This document shows, piece after piece, positions 30,099 through 39,076 of a DNA stretch of 64,000 nt. Numbering within the stretch: position 1 is the stretch's first letter; every line of letters begins with the position of its first letter. The stretch is from Eggerthellaceae bacterium. Its GTDB lineage: Bacteria; Actinomycetota; Coriobacteriia; Coriobacteriales; Eggerthellaceae. The DNA is taken from positions 1-64,000 of the forward strand of contig JAFRGA010000103.1 in the NCBI GenBank assembly GCA_017434045.1, read 5' to 3'. The position numbers and the translations under genes are program-made. The notes under the pieces were generated by a model, which was not told the origin of the DNA, searched no databases, and was given only the letters and a program-made list of their open reading frames with translations.

Positions 30099-31151
30099 GT
30101 GGGCATATTCGATAACTTCTGGAAAGACAAGAAGGCAAAGGAAACTCCTATCGAGGAGAAAAAGGTTTCACAAGTTGGTGAAACAGGGGTAAAAACGATT
30201 GAAAATCAAGATGTAGTGGCTGATCATAACGAAGTACCACAAGATGTTTCACGTGAAACATCGGAGAAAACGCAAGACGTGAAACCTGAAGCAGCCACTT
30301 CCGCTTCTTCACCTTCTATTCCCGACGAGTTCGTCTCAACGCCAATAAGATCGTATGAAGAAAAGCTGCCGGTAACCCATGCAATCGGCATTACCAAGAT
30401 TATTTCCATCATCAACCAAAAGGGTGGTGTCGGTAAATCGACAACGGCTATAAACCTCTCTGCTGCTTTAGGGGAGCAGGGAAAGCAAGTCCTTCTTATT
30501 GACCTGGATCCCCAAGGGAATACCACAAGCGGCCTCGGTGTCGAGAAAAGCCAGCTCAACAAATGTATTTACAATGTACTTCTCGATGATACGGAGCTCG
30601 AGGAAATAATCATCCCTGATGTTTGCAAAGGTCTTGACTTGGCTCCTTCCACCATCAACTTGGCTGGCGCTGAAGTCGAGTTGGTAGCGGAAATGGCCCG
30701 CGAACTGCGTTTGAAGGATGCAGTTGGGAAGATGAGGGGGAAGTACGACTACATCTTCGTAGACTGTCCTCCTTCTTTAGGCTTGCTCACGGTCAATGCG
30801 CTTGTAGCGGCCGATAAGCTGATCATCCCCATCCAGACTGAGTTTTATGCGCTTGAAGGTGTGACAAAACTCCTTGAATCAATGAAACGTGTCAAAAGTA
30901 GGCTCAATCCCTCGTTGGAAATCTTCGGAATCCTGTTGACCATGTACGACGGCCGCACGACCCTTTCTCGACAGGTTGCCGCCGAAGTAAGGAAATATTT
31001 TGGCAATCAAGTATTCGAAACTATTATTCCTCGTACGGTAAAGTTGTCGGAAGCGCCAAGTTATGGTATTCCCATTACACAGTACGACCCGCTTGGAAAA
31101 GGCGCCATTTCGTATATGAACCTGGCTAAGGAAGTGATAGAACGTGGCTAA
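30099..31151 (+). CDS. parA: Chromosome-partitioning ATPase ParA/Soj
   Basis: 350 residues from a GTG behind GGAGG. The ParA core begins near residue 98 with the deviant Walker A KGGVGKSTTAIN (108-119), then DLDPQGN and DCPPSLG. The first 95 residues are a poorly conserved, charged extension. A complete parS site (30245-30260) lies inside this extension and is translated as part of DVSRETS. It works with ParB to segregate origins. parB overlaps its last eight bases. Confidence 0.95.
   Translation: MGIFDNFWKDKKAKETPIEEKKVSQVGETGVKTIENQDVVADHNEVPQDVSRETSEKTQDVKPEAATSASSPSIPDEFVSTPIRSYEEKLPVTHAIGITKIISIINQKGGVGKSTTAINLSAALGEQGKQVLLIDLDPQGNTTSGLGVEKSQLNKCIYNVLLDDTELEEIIIPDVCKGLDLAPSTINLAGAEVELVAEMARELRLKDAVGKMRGKYDYIFVDCPPSLGLLTVNALVAADKLIIPIQTEFYALEGVTKLLESMKRVKSRLNPSLEIFGILLTMYDGRTTLSRQVAAEVRKYFGNQVFETIIPRTVKLSEAPSYGIPITQYDPLGKGAISYMNLAKEVIERG
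30245..30260. promoter_or_regulatory. parS site 1 (inside parA)
   Basis: Perfect 16-bp palindrome TGTTTCACGTGAAACA, the consensus ParB-binding site, extended to GA...TC on both sides. It lies within the parA coding sequence. Confidence 0.95.
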
Positions 31152-32199
31152 AACGAGAGGCGGTTTAGGAAGAGGACTTGGATCGCTGCTAGGTGGAGGA
31201 CCTGAAGGAGGTTTTCCCCAGCATCCTGCCCCTCCGGCACCCACTGTCAGTTCCGATAGCCAGGAGGCTCCTCTAGAAAAAGAGGAAGAACAGGTTGAGC
31301 AACCTGTAGAAGTCGTTCAAGCAGAGGACTTGAACATAACTACCGAGGATAACGTCACGATTAAGCGTGTTGTCGAGCGTCAGGCCTTGACGCCTCAAGA
31401 GCAGTCTTCAGATGACAATGCTCCAACCGATGAGATTGACATCAACTTGATAGAGCCCAATCCCGACCAACCTCGAAACAACTTCAAGAAAGAGGAACTT
31501 GAGGAGCTGGCGGAATCTATCAAGCGGAACGGCCTCCTATCCCCCATCCTCGTACGCGAGCATGAGGGCAAGTACCAGATAATCGCAGGTGAAAGGCGCT
31601 GGCAAGCTTGCAAGAAATTGGGGATGAAGAAAATACCCGTTCGCGTGAAGGAAGCTGACGACGATGAGACGATTATCCTCGCGCTGATCGAGAACATCCA
31701 GAGGAGCGACCTCAATCCAATCGAGGAAGCCTACGGGTATCGTCGCATGATGGAACGCGGCAAGATGACCCAGTCGGAAGTAGCCCAAGCGGTTTCAAAG
31801 GGCCGCACTACCATCACCAACTCCCTGCGTTTGCTCGAGCTTCCCGAAGACGCCCAACAGCTCTTGTTCGAGGAGCGTATCACCGCTGGCCATGCACGTG
31901 CCATTCTTTCCATACCCACGAAAGAGGGCCGCCGCAAGCTCACCGACAAGCTCGTGAACGAGCAGTTGTCGGTACGTGAGGCAGAAAACCTGGCGCGATT
32001 GCTTTCCGGAAAGAAGAAGAAGGAGACGGTGACGAGGGAACCGGCTCCGAAATCCTACAAGACCGTTGCCCGCGCTCTAAGCGACTCACTTGAAACCGAG
32101 GTTAAAATAAAGAGCGTTAAAGGCGCCAGTCACATAGAGATCTCGTTCAAGGATGAAGCGGAACTGCAGCGCTTGTTCAGGATCATCTCGAAAGCTTAA
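31144..32199 (+). CDS. parB: Chromosome-partitioning protein ParB/Spo0J
   Basis: 351 residues from a GTG overlapping the parA end. It starts with the short basic MAKTRGGLGRGLGSLLGGG that stimulates ParA in relatives, then a low-complexity acidic linker, the CTPase/ParB box (GERRWQACKKLGMKKIPV, with ENIQRSDLNPIEEA), a helix-turn-helix (SQSEVAQAVSKGRTTITNSLRLL) and a C-terminal dimer domain. It binds the three parS sites in this window. Its 3' end overlaps the convergent rlmN by four bases. Confidence 0.95.
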   Translation: MAKTRGGLGRGLGSLLGGGPEGGFPQHPAPPAPTVSSDSQEAPLEKEEEQVEQPVEVVQAEDLNITTEDNVTIKRVVERQALTPQEQSSDDNAPTDEIDINLIEPNPDQPRNNFKKEELEELAESIKRNGLLSPILVREHEGKYQIIAGERRWQACKKLGMKKIPVRVKEADDDETIILALIENIQRSDLNPIEEAYGYRRMMERGKMTQSEVAQAVSKGRTTITNSLRLLELPEDAQQLLFEERITAGHARAILSIPTKEGRRKLTDKLVNEQLSVREAENLARLLSGKKKKETVTREPAPKSYKTVARALSDSLETEVKIKSVKGASHIEISFKDEAELQRLFRIISKA

Positions 32200-33221
32200 C
32201 GTCTTTTATATGCCAGCTGACCGCAAGCCGCTGCAATATCGGACCCTTTAGAAGCCCTAATTGAGCAGGCTATGCCCGCATTGTCCAACTGCGCTTTCCA
32301 ATAGTCCATAACCTGCCTTTTAACAGGTTTAATAGGCGAATCGTCTATGTAGTTCAAAGGGATGAGGTTCACATGGCACAGCATTCCCCTGCAATAGCTT
32401 ATAAGGGCCTGAAGATCCTTTTCTGTATCATTGACATCTCTCATAAGAGCGTATTCGAATGAGAAACGACGTCCCGTTCCCTCGGTATATCCAGCAAGCA
32501 CCTCCTTTAGCTTTTCAAGGGGCTGCGATGACATTCTCGGCATGATCTCATCGCGTACTTCCTGCCGTGCAGCATGAAGGGAGACGGCCAACGTGAACTG
32601 TTCCGGTTCCTGTGTGAAACGTTCTATCCCCTTCAGAAGCCCACAGGTGGAAACCGTGATATGACGGGCTCCGATGTTCAGCAGTTTAGGATGGTTGATA
32701 ATCCTCAAGGCGGACAACGTGTTGTCGTAGTTGGCGAACGGCTCTCCTTGCCCCATCACCACAACATTGGTCACTCGATTTTCGAAATCTTCTTGGACGA
32801 TGTGAATCTGGTCAACAAACTCGCCTGGATCGAGGCTGCGCGTGAGGCCTGCCTTCCCCGTAGCGCAAAAGCTGCAATTCATGGAGCATCCCGATTGGCT
32901 TGAAATGCATACGGTCAAACGGCCATCGGAAGAGGGAAGTCCCACCGTTTCAATCAAGGCTCCATCATGAAGTTCCAGAAGGTATTTCCGCGACCCGTCG
33001 ACACTCACCTGTTTGTCTACCGTCGAAGGAGTATGGAGAGGGTAAAGCTCCTTGAATTGCTCCCTGGCCACTTTGGGAACGTTGGTCATCTGATCGTAGG
33101 AAGAAACGTTCTTCTGGTAAAGCCACGACAAGATTTGCTGTGTTCTGAAAGAGGGAAGACCCGCAGATTTCACACATTGCTCGACTTCGTTCATAGACAG
33201 GGACTTTATTGGTGCAATCAT
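32196..33221 (-). CDS. rlmN: Dual-specificity 23S rRNA/tRNA adenine-C2 methyltransferase RlmN
   Basis: A 341-residue radical-SAM enzyme. The cluster motif CSMNCSFCATG and the second-half STCGLLKGI and CSIRASKGSDIAAACGQL (with the methyl-carrying Cys) are intact. It methylates A2503 of 23S rRNA and A37 of some tRNAs. It is convergent with parB (four-base overlap) and divergent from ddl, with parS site 2 in the shared upstream gap. Confidence 0.95.
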   Translation of the reverse strand: MIAPIKSLSMNEVEQCVKSAGLPSFRTQQILSWLYQKNVSSYDQMTNVPKVAREQFKELYPLHTPSTVDKQVSVDGSRKYLLELHDGALIETVGLPSSDGRLTVCISSQSGCSMNCSFCATGKAGLTRSLDPGEFVDQIHIVQEDFENRVTNVVVMGQGEPFANYDNTLSALRIINHPKLLNIGARHITVSTCGLLKGIERFTQEPEQFTLAVSLHAARQEVRDEIMPRMSSQPLEKLKEVLAGYTEGTGRRFSFEYALMRDVNDTEKDLQALISYCRGMLCHVNLIPLNYIDDSPIKPVKRQVMDYWKAQLDNAGIACSIRASKGSDIAAACGQLAYKRR

Positions 33222-33247
33222 GGCCTCGTACCTAGTTGTCGGTTGGA

Positions 33248-33263
33248 TGTTTCACGTGAAACA
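33248..33263. promoter_or_regulatory. parS site 2 (rlmN-ddl gap)
   Basis: Perfect TGTTTCACGTGAAACA, between the divergent starts of rlmN and ddl. It is the only one of the three parS sites here that is intergenic. Confidence 0.95.
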
Positions 33264-33325
33264 TTGTAAACGAAGGTAGTTTGATATACTGAACAGGTTG
33301 TTAATGACGAGGAAAGAAGGTCTTC

Positions 33326-34264
33326 GTGAGCGTTAATCCCAAAGAATGCCGCGTAGCTTTGCTTGCTGGTGGAACGAGTGGCGAAAGGGAGATATCCATT
33401 GCGTCCGGCAAGGGTGCTAAAGGGGCACTCGAAGAAGCTGGTTTTACCGTTGAGTGGATCGATCCGTCGAAGTCAGAAGACCTCAAACGCCTAATCGATG
33501 AGAAGTTCGATGTTGCGTTCCTCACCCTTCATGGAAAGATGGGGGAGGACGGTACCGTCCAGGGCATGCTCGAGCTGTTGCATATCCCCTACACCTGCTC
33601 TGGTGTTCAGGCGAGTGCGAACGCCATGGACAAGATCAAGTCGAAGATTCTCTACATGACAGGCGATATTCCTACAGCAAAATTCAAGCAGCTGAATTAC
33701 GGTCAGGAAATCGATTACGACGAGCTTGTTAAGACTATTGGTATCCCCTGCGTCGTCAAGCCGGCTACTGAGGGAAGTGCTCTTGGCGTCGAGATCGTCG
33801 AATCCGCAGAAGACCTCCCTGCCGCCATCGACCGCGTCTTCGCCATCGATAAGCTCGCCCTCATCGAATCGTTCGTCGAGGGCACCGAAGTGACCGCGGC
33901 AGTCTTGGGAAACGACGATCCGCGTGGTCTGCCGGTAATCAAGATCGTTCCCAAGAAGGGCGAGTTCTACGATTTCGAGTCCAAGTACGCTCCTGGCGGA
34001 TCCGAGCACATCTGCCCCGCCCCAATCGATCCTGACATCACTGCGAAGATTCAGGAGTATGCGATTATCGCCCATAAGGTCCTTGGGTGCAGGGGAGTGT
34101 CGCGTTCCGACTTCATCATCGACAAAGATGGCGTTCCTTGGATTTTGGAGACGAACACCATTCCCGGCATGACGGCCACCTCGCTTCTGCCTGATGCGGC
34201 CAAGGCGGATGGGATGACGTTCCCCGAGCTTTGCACGAAGCTCATCGAGTTTGCCCTCGAATAA
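33326..34264 (+). CDS. ddl: D-alanine--D-alanine ligase
   Basis: 312 residues from a GTG. An ATP-grasp enzyme making the D-Ala-D-Ala end of peptidoglycan stems. The signature LLAGGTSGEREISIASG (N-terminal), LHGKMGEDGTVQG, KPATEGSALGV and the metal-binding DFIIDKDGVPWILETNTIPGMT are all visible. It stands alone on the plus strand and is followed by repeats. Cytoplasmic. Confidence 0.95.
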   Translation: MSVNPKECRVALLAGGTSGEREISIASGKGAKGALEEAGFTVEWIDPSKSEDLKRLIDEKFDVAFLTLHGKMGEDGTVQGMLELLHIPYTCSGVQASANAMDKIKSKILYMTGDIPTAKFKQLNYGQEIDYDELVKTIGIPCVVKPATEGSALGVEIVESAEDLPAAIDRVFAIDKLALIESFVEGTEVTAAVLGNDDPRGLPVIKIVPKKGEFYDFESKYAPGGSEHICPAPIDPDITAKIQEYAIIAHKVLGCRGVSRSDFIIDKDGVPWILETNTIPGMTATSLLPDAAKADGMTFPELCTKLIEFALE

Positions 34265-34266
34265 TA

Positions 34267-34520
34267 AAGGGTTCGCCTGCTGCGTTCTCGCACAATCGCC
34301 CTACCGACCCGCATTCGGCCCGCTTCGCGCTGTTTCCACGCCCCAACCGCGCAAACGAAGGCGGCATCCAGAGCGACTCCCTGGCAGTGCGCCTCGATGT
34401 CCCCCGCGCTTGCGGGTATCGCCGCCTTCTTATAAGCGCGGTTGTTGCGTGGGCGCTCAGGAGGGCCTCATGTGGGCCGGTCGGGCGATTTGACCTTGCG
34501 GAAGCGGCTCACCCCCTTCC
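34267..34520. repeat. Long R3-like element after ddl
   Basis: It begins with GGGTTCGCCTGCTGCG and ends with GCGGAAGCGGCTCACCCCC, the two hallmarks of R3 elements, but the interior is about 200 bp and itself folds: CAATCGCCCTACCGACCC (about 34293) pairs with GGGCCGGTCGGGCGATT (about 34474), and CCGCGC...AAGGCGGC (about 34347) with GCCGCCTTC...GCGCGG (about 34420). Confidence 0.6.
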
Positions 34521-34598
34521 CAGCCCATTGTGTTCCAACATAAAAGGGAGCTGTAATTTGTCATATCCCGAAAACCCGCTGCCATGTAGTCAATACAT

Positions 34599-34719
34599 GA
34601 AATAGAGCATGTGGGAAAGGAGTGAGCCGCTTCCGAAGGCGGGCAACGACAAAGGGATTGAATAAGATAAGTTACCGCCGGAGGGCTGTAGGCGAACTTC
34701 TTTCCCACATGCTCTATTC
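34599..34719. repeat. R3 element (inverted orientation)
   Basis: The ends form an inverted repeat (AATAGAGCATGTGGGAAAG on the left and its complement on the right). The internal order is GTGAGCCGCTTCCGAAGGCGGG ... TTACCGCCGGAGGGCTGTAGGCGAA, the reverse of the copy at 28750-28860. Confidence 0.8.
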
Positions 34720-34750
34720 CAGGCTAACGAATGAAAGAGAAATAGAAAGC

Positions 34751-35401
34751 CTAGAGAACGCCGAAGAGGTGGGCGAGGCCGTAGAGAATGGCAACGACTA
34801 CGACGATGATGAATAGCCAGCTGATAACGTAACAACCCTTGTTCCCAGCGCGTGCTTGCTCTACCACTTTTTCCGATACCGTTAAGTGGTCCTTGAGAAT
34901 GGCAGAGCCCGATTCCCTTGAAGGCGTGGAAACAGTTTCTGAGGGAATCCAATCCTTTTCAGTGAAGATCTTCTCGACAGCTTGCGAGCCAAGGTCGATT
35001 CTCGGCCTTACCCCCTGCTTGAACTTCGCGGCACAGCGGTCAACGAAGGCATCCATTTCCTTAGAATAGGCTGGATTGAAGCAGAAGAGCGCCATTTGGC
35101 CCCAGTAATATCCTGGATCGGTCGAATCAGAGAAAGCGACGAAGGAGAGCAGGCACCGGATTTTCTGATCACGTGCTTTCGCAAGTTGGAGCTTTCGAGA
35201 CGTATCGGCGTCAAAATACCCTACTTCAGCATCGAAGCGATTGCGTGCCCACGCAACGTTTCTCCCCTCTTCCATTTTGAAGAAGATCTCGAAATCATCT
35301 CCGACGAGATTGTCGGCGCTCATGAACATGCCGCTCTGCTTTAGATTAGCCGGCTCGAGGTGGGCGTAGAAGCCCTTGTACGATCTGTCTACAAGTTCCA
35401 T
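34751..35401 (-). CDS. Hypothetical tail-anchored protein
   Basis: 216 residues from MELVDRSYKGFY (35401), which has AAAGGGCAG upstream. A soluble N-terminal domain of about 190 residues has mixed alpha/beta character and is rich in aromatic residues. The C-terminus is a single membrane segment (CYVISWLFIIVVVVAILYGLAHL, about 190-212) that would anchor it facing the cytoplasm. I do not recognise a family. Repeat clusters surround it on both sides and no operon partner is apparent. Confidence 0.6.
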   Translation of the reverse strand: MELVDRSYKGFYAHLEPANLKQSGMFMSADNLVGDDFEIFFKMEEGRNVAWARNRFDAEVGYFDADTSRKLQLAKARDQKIRCLLSFVAFSDSTDPGYYWGQMALFCFNPAYSKEMDAFVDRCAAKFKQGVRPRIDLGSQAVEKIFTEKDWIPSETVSTPSRESGSAILKDHLTVSEKVVEQARAGNKGCYVISWLFIIVVVVAILYGLAHLFGVL

Positions 35402-35488
35402 GTTCTGCCCTTTCGCGAAGTTATGAGAGTTTAGCACATACGTTTGGCGTAAAGGATTGGAAGGGGGAGCGGCAGATGCATCTGCACT

Positions 35489-35579
35489 GTCATTCCGAGC
35501 GGAGCGAGGACTTCCCGCGAAGCAGTGTACCCGGGCTCCCGCTTCGGGAATTCTTCGTCGCTTCGCTCCTCAGAATGAC
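35489..35579. repeat. R2 repeat
   Basis: GTCATTCCGAGCGGAGCGAGG at the left and CTCCTCAGAATGAC at the right, with CCCGGGCTCCC in the middle. This copy differs from the others near its centre (GGACTTCCCGCGAAGC). Confidence 0.75.
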
Positions 35580-35646
35580 AAGAATCGAGCGTGATGGACC
35601 ACCCGGCATCGTCACAGATAAATACTCGACACTAATCCCACCAGCT

Positions 35647-35735
35647 GTCATTCCGAGCGGAGCGAGGAATCTCCGCGAAGCGGGAGCCCGGGTACACCGC
35701 TTCGCGGAGATCCTTCGCCTTCGGCTCAGGATGAC
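35647..35735. repeat. R2 repeat
   Basis: GTCATTCCGAGCGGAGCGAGG at the left and CTCAGGATGAC at the right, with a strong internal hairpin (ATCTCCGCGAAGCGG pairing with CCGCTTCGCGGAGAT). Confidence 0.8.
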
Positions 35736-35737
35736 AA

Positions 35738-35827
35738 TGAGGAGAGCGAGTTGAACGTACGGGTTGTTTGATTCGCATGGCGTAACTGGCGTGTTAAACA
35801 ACCCGGTCGTTCAACTCGCTCTCCTCA
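35738..35827. repeat. Long inverted repeat abutting an R2 copy
   Basis: Arms of 32 bases (TGAGGAGAGCGAGTTGAACG then GGGTTGTTT on the left) with two mismatches, loop of about 26 bases. It lies about 75 bases upstream of the dinG-type gene. Confidence 0.8.
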
Positions 35828-35901
35828 ATGTGCAGATGTTGGGAAATGGGGTATTTGGGGGAAGCATCGTCATGAGTCCTGATTAACGCTACAATTGACG
35901 G

Positions 35902-38900
35902 ATGCTGGATATTACGAAATACATATTAGACGGAACGCCTTCAGATATAATCGGGCGATATGAGTCGCTGGTTGATTTTGCGGCTACTGTCGATTTCGGA
36001 GTGCTGGACCGGAACGTGGTCGTTCTCGATACGGAGACGACAGGTCTCTCCTATTCCCGTGACGAGCTCATACAAATCGCTGCTGCACGTATGGAACGTG
36101 GGCAAATTGTAGATTGGTACGTCACCTTCGTGAACCCCGGGCAGTTCTTGACGGACGACATAATCCAGCTCACCAACATCCACGACGAGGATCTCATAGG
36201 AGCTCCCACTCCCGAGGAAGCGCTTGAGGGATTGTCTGATTTCGTGGGTGATGCGTTTGTAGTCGCTCACAATGCAGCATTCGACAAGAACTTCTGCACG
36301 AAACACCCCGAGGGTTACCCCCTTCTTCAGAACACTTGGATCGACTCGCTCGACCTCTCGAAAATCGCCCTTCCCCGTTTGCGTTCCCATAGGCTGCTCG
36401 ATTTGGTTCGCGCATTCGATGCACCCGTTTCCACCCATCGGGCAGATGCGGATGTTGCCGCAACATGTGTCATTTACAGAATTCTGCTGGCCGCTGTGGC
36501 AAGCATGCCATCGACGCTCGTCGGAGCAATTGGAGGCATGGCATCTTTAGAAGAGTGGCCGACAGGAATCGTGTTCAAGGAGATGTACAAGCTTCAGCAA
36601 ATTGGGTTTGAGGCTAAGTCGCAAAATGAGGCCTGTTCAGCAAGCGAACAAGTTTACAACAATGACGATGTTTCACGTGAAACATCTCAAACGCAAGGCG
36701 TCGACGACTTCAATGCATTCATCGATTCGCTTCTTGCAGACAAGGCTGTTGAAGAGAAGAAGGCCCCAGCGTTTTCCCTTCACGCCATGCGCAAGCGGAG
36801 GGTTCTGACGTTGCCTACACGTGTAGCCCGCGCCGATGCTGACGACTTGGTTGGAACGTTGAAGTTTCCCGATTCAGATGCCATCGAGAATGCCTTCAGC
36901 AAAGAGGGTTTGCTGGGACACCTGTATAACGATTACGAACCCCGTGAAGAACAGCGGATGATGGCCCAATCTATAAGGGACGCTTTTGCATCGTCTGAAA
37001 ACCTCGCGATTGAAGCGGGAACAGGCGTGGGGAAGTCGATGGCCTATCTAGTACCCGCCGCACTGTTCGCGCGCGCCAATAGTGTGGGAGTTGGCGTTGC
37101 AACCAAGACAAACTCGCTTTTGGATCAGTTGGTATATCAGGAGCTGCCGGCCCTTTCTCAGGCCTTGGAACAGGAAAGTGGAGAAGAGACGGGTCTGACC
37201 TGGGCCCCTTTGAAGGGCATGTCACATTATCCTTGTTTAAGGAAGATATCACGCCTCGTTGACAACGGGCCTGGAACGCGTGAGATCGGTGGCAAGCCGA
37301 TGAGCCAGGCTCCCTCGTTGGCAACCGTTCTCTCCTACGTCGAGCAAAGCGAGTACGACGACCTCGATTCCTGCAAGGCAGATTACCGTCTGCTTCCCCG
37401 CTATACGATCACCTCGAAGAGCAGCGAATGCCTGAGGAGGAAATGCCCGTTTTTCGGGAAGCTCTGCTTTGTCCACGGAGCGCGCAAACGTGCCGAGATG
37501 GCCGACATCATAGTGACGAACCATTCGCTCATGTTCTGCGACCTTGCAGCTGACGGGGGGCTGTTGCCCACCGTTCGCCATTGGATCGTCGATGAGGCCC
37601 ATGCCGCGGAGAACGAGGCCCGTTCAGCCTTCGCCGTCACACTCGACTCAGAGGAGCTTTCACGCATCATCGGCCAAGTTAGCGAATCCGCGGGCAACAG
37701 GAATCTGTTTGCGCGCGTCGAACGGAGCGTGGAGCATTCGGAGGGCGAGCAGTTGACGGTTCTCTTCGGGTTGCTTGCCAAAGCGCGCTCGGCGGGAAAC
37801 GACTTTGCGGTCACGGCGAGCGAGTACCTTCGCCGCGTGAAGGATTTGCTGTACTTCGACCCGGTAAACAAGACGCGCAGGGGCCAGTCCTACGAGCAGG
37901 TCGACATCTGGATAAACGGGGAAGTGCGCAAAACGCAGGTGTTCTCGGATGTCGCTTGCCAAGTAAACGAGTTCATCGACGTTACCGACAGATTCCTAAA
38001 AACAGCATCTGACCTGGTTGCATACCTTGAAGGAATAGACGAGGCGGCTGTTGCCCAACGCGAGGTGGCCTCCTGCGTCATGGACTTGCGCGATGCACGC
38101 AACGCCGCCGAGCTCATATTCCAGGTTGCACCGGACAACTACGCCTACCAGGCTTCCCTCTTCAAGAAGAAGGACCGCTACGGCGACAAAGTGCAGGCCC
38201 TGCTACTCGATGTGGGCGACATGATGAACGAGACGCTTTATATGCGTACCCATTCGGTCGTGTACGCCTCCGCCACGCTTACCGTCGGCAAAAAGTTCGA
38301 TTCGTTTGTCGATGCGGTGGGATTGAACCGTGGCGAGTTCTCGATGTCGCGCCAGCTCATGCTCGACTCGAGCTTCGATTACGACAACAACATGATCGTA
38401 TACGTCGTCTCGGACATGCCCGAACCGAACGACCCTCAGTATATGAGTTATTTAAACAGCCTCTTGACCAGGGCTCACATAGCTCAAAACGGCTCCATGC
38501 TCACGCTTTTCACCAACCGGCGCGAGATGGAGCGCTGCTACGAGGAAGTCTCGCCGGCCCTTAAGAACGAAGGCCTGAGACTCGTTTGCTAACGTTACGG
38601 CGTGTCGGTCAAGGGACTGAGAGACGACTTCCTCGCCGACGAGCATCTGTCGCTATTCGCCCTGAAATCGTTTTGGGAAGGTTTCGACGCGCCGGGTGCC
38701 ACCCTAAAGGGCGTCATAATACCCAAGCTGCCGTTTGCACGACCCACAGACCCGCTTTACTGCGAGCGGGCGTCGAGGGATGAGCGCGCTTGGTGGCACT
38801 ACGTCCTTCCGCAGGCGGTCATCGAGACCAAGCAGGCGGCTGGGCGCCTCATTCGCAAGCACGATGACCATGGGGTGCTGATTCTGGCCGACAAGCGTCT

Positions 38901-39012
38901 CGTGTCGAAACGTTACGGCAGGACGTTCTTGAACTCCCTGCAAAGCAAGACGGTTCGCGTGCGGACGATGGACGAGATCGTGCAAGCGCTGGAGATGATG
39001 TCCGGCTGGTAG
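35902..39012 (+). pseudogene. dinG: DinG-type helicase with N-terminal DnaQ exonuclease, interrupted by an in-frame stop
   Basis: Two open stretches in the same frame (35902-38592 and from 38593 to 39012) are separated only by a TAA at 38590-38592; together they make a normal-length 1036-residue protein. The N-terminus is a DnaQ-like 3'-5' exonuclease (VLDTETTGLS 41-50, HNAAFD, HRADADVAAT). The helicase follows with Walker A EAGTGVGKS (about residue 371), four Cys for an iron-sulfur cluster (one in SHYPCLRK, three in SECLRRKCPFFGKLC) and DEAH (about 564). Motifs V and VI (FWEGFDAPGATLKG, QAAGRLIR) lie after the stop, so the truncated product should lack helicase activity. A CAA-to-TAA change would explain it. 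Readthrough or restart at the GTG at 38602 cannot be excluded. parS site 3 lies inside at 36669. Confidence 0.8.
36669..36684. promoter_or_regulatory. parS site 3 (inside the dinG-type gene)
   Basis: Perfect TGTTTCACGTGAAACA within the linker between exonuclease and helicase domains, translated as DVSRETS, the same peptide as at the site inside parA. Confidence 0.95.
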
Positions 39013-39076
39013 CGCGGAAGCCGGAAAAACAGCTGTAGGGAAAAGCACCCGGGCAAATGCGGAAATGGAGAAGGGC

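Larger units (their letters stand above)
35402..35901. other. Gene-free repeat cluster before the dinG-type gene
   Basis: Two R2 repeats in the same orientation (35489-35579 and 35647-35735) separated by 67 bases, directly followed by a long inverted repeat (35738-35827). No gene is seen. Confidence 0.7.

Noticed and set aside
38602-39012. Independent gene for the dinG C-terminal part
   Set aside because: It is in the same frame as the upstream gene, has no ribosome site, and begins in the middle of the helicase domain.
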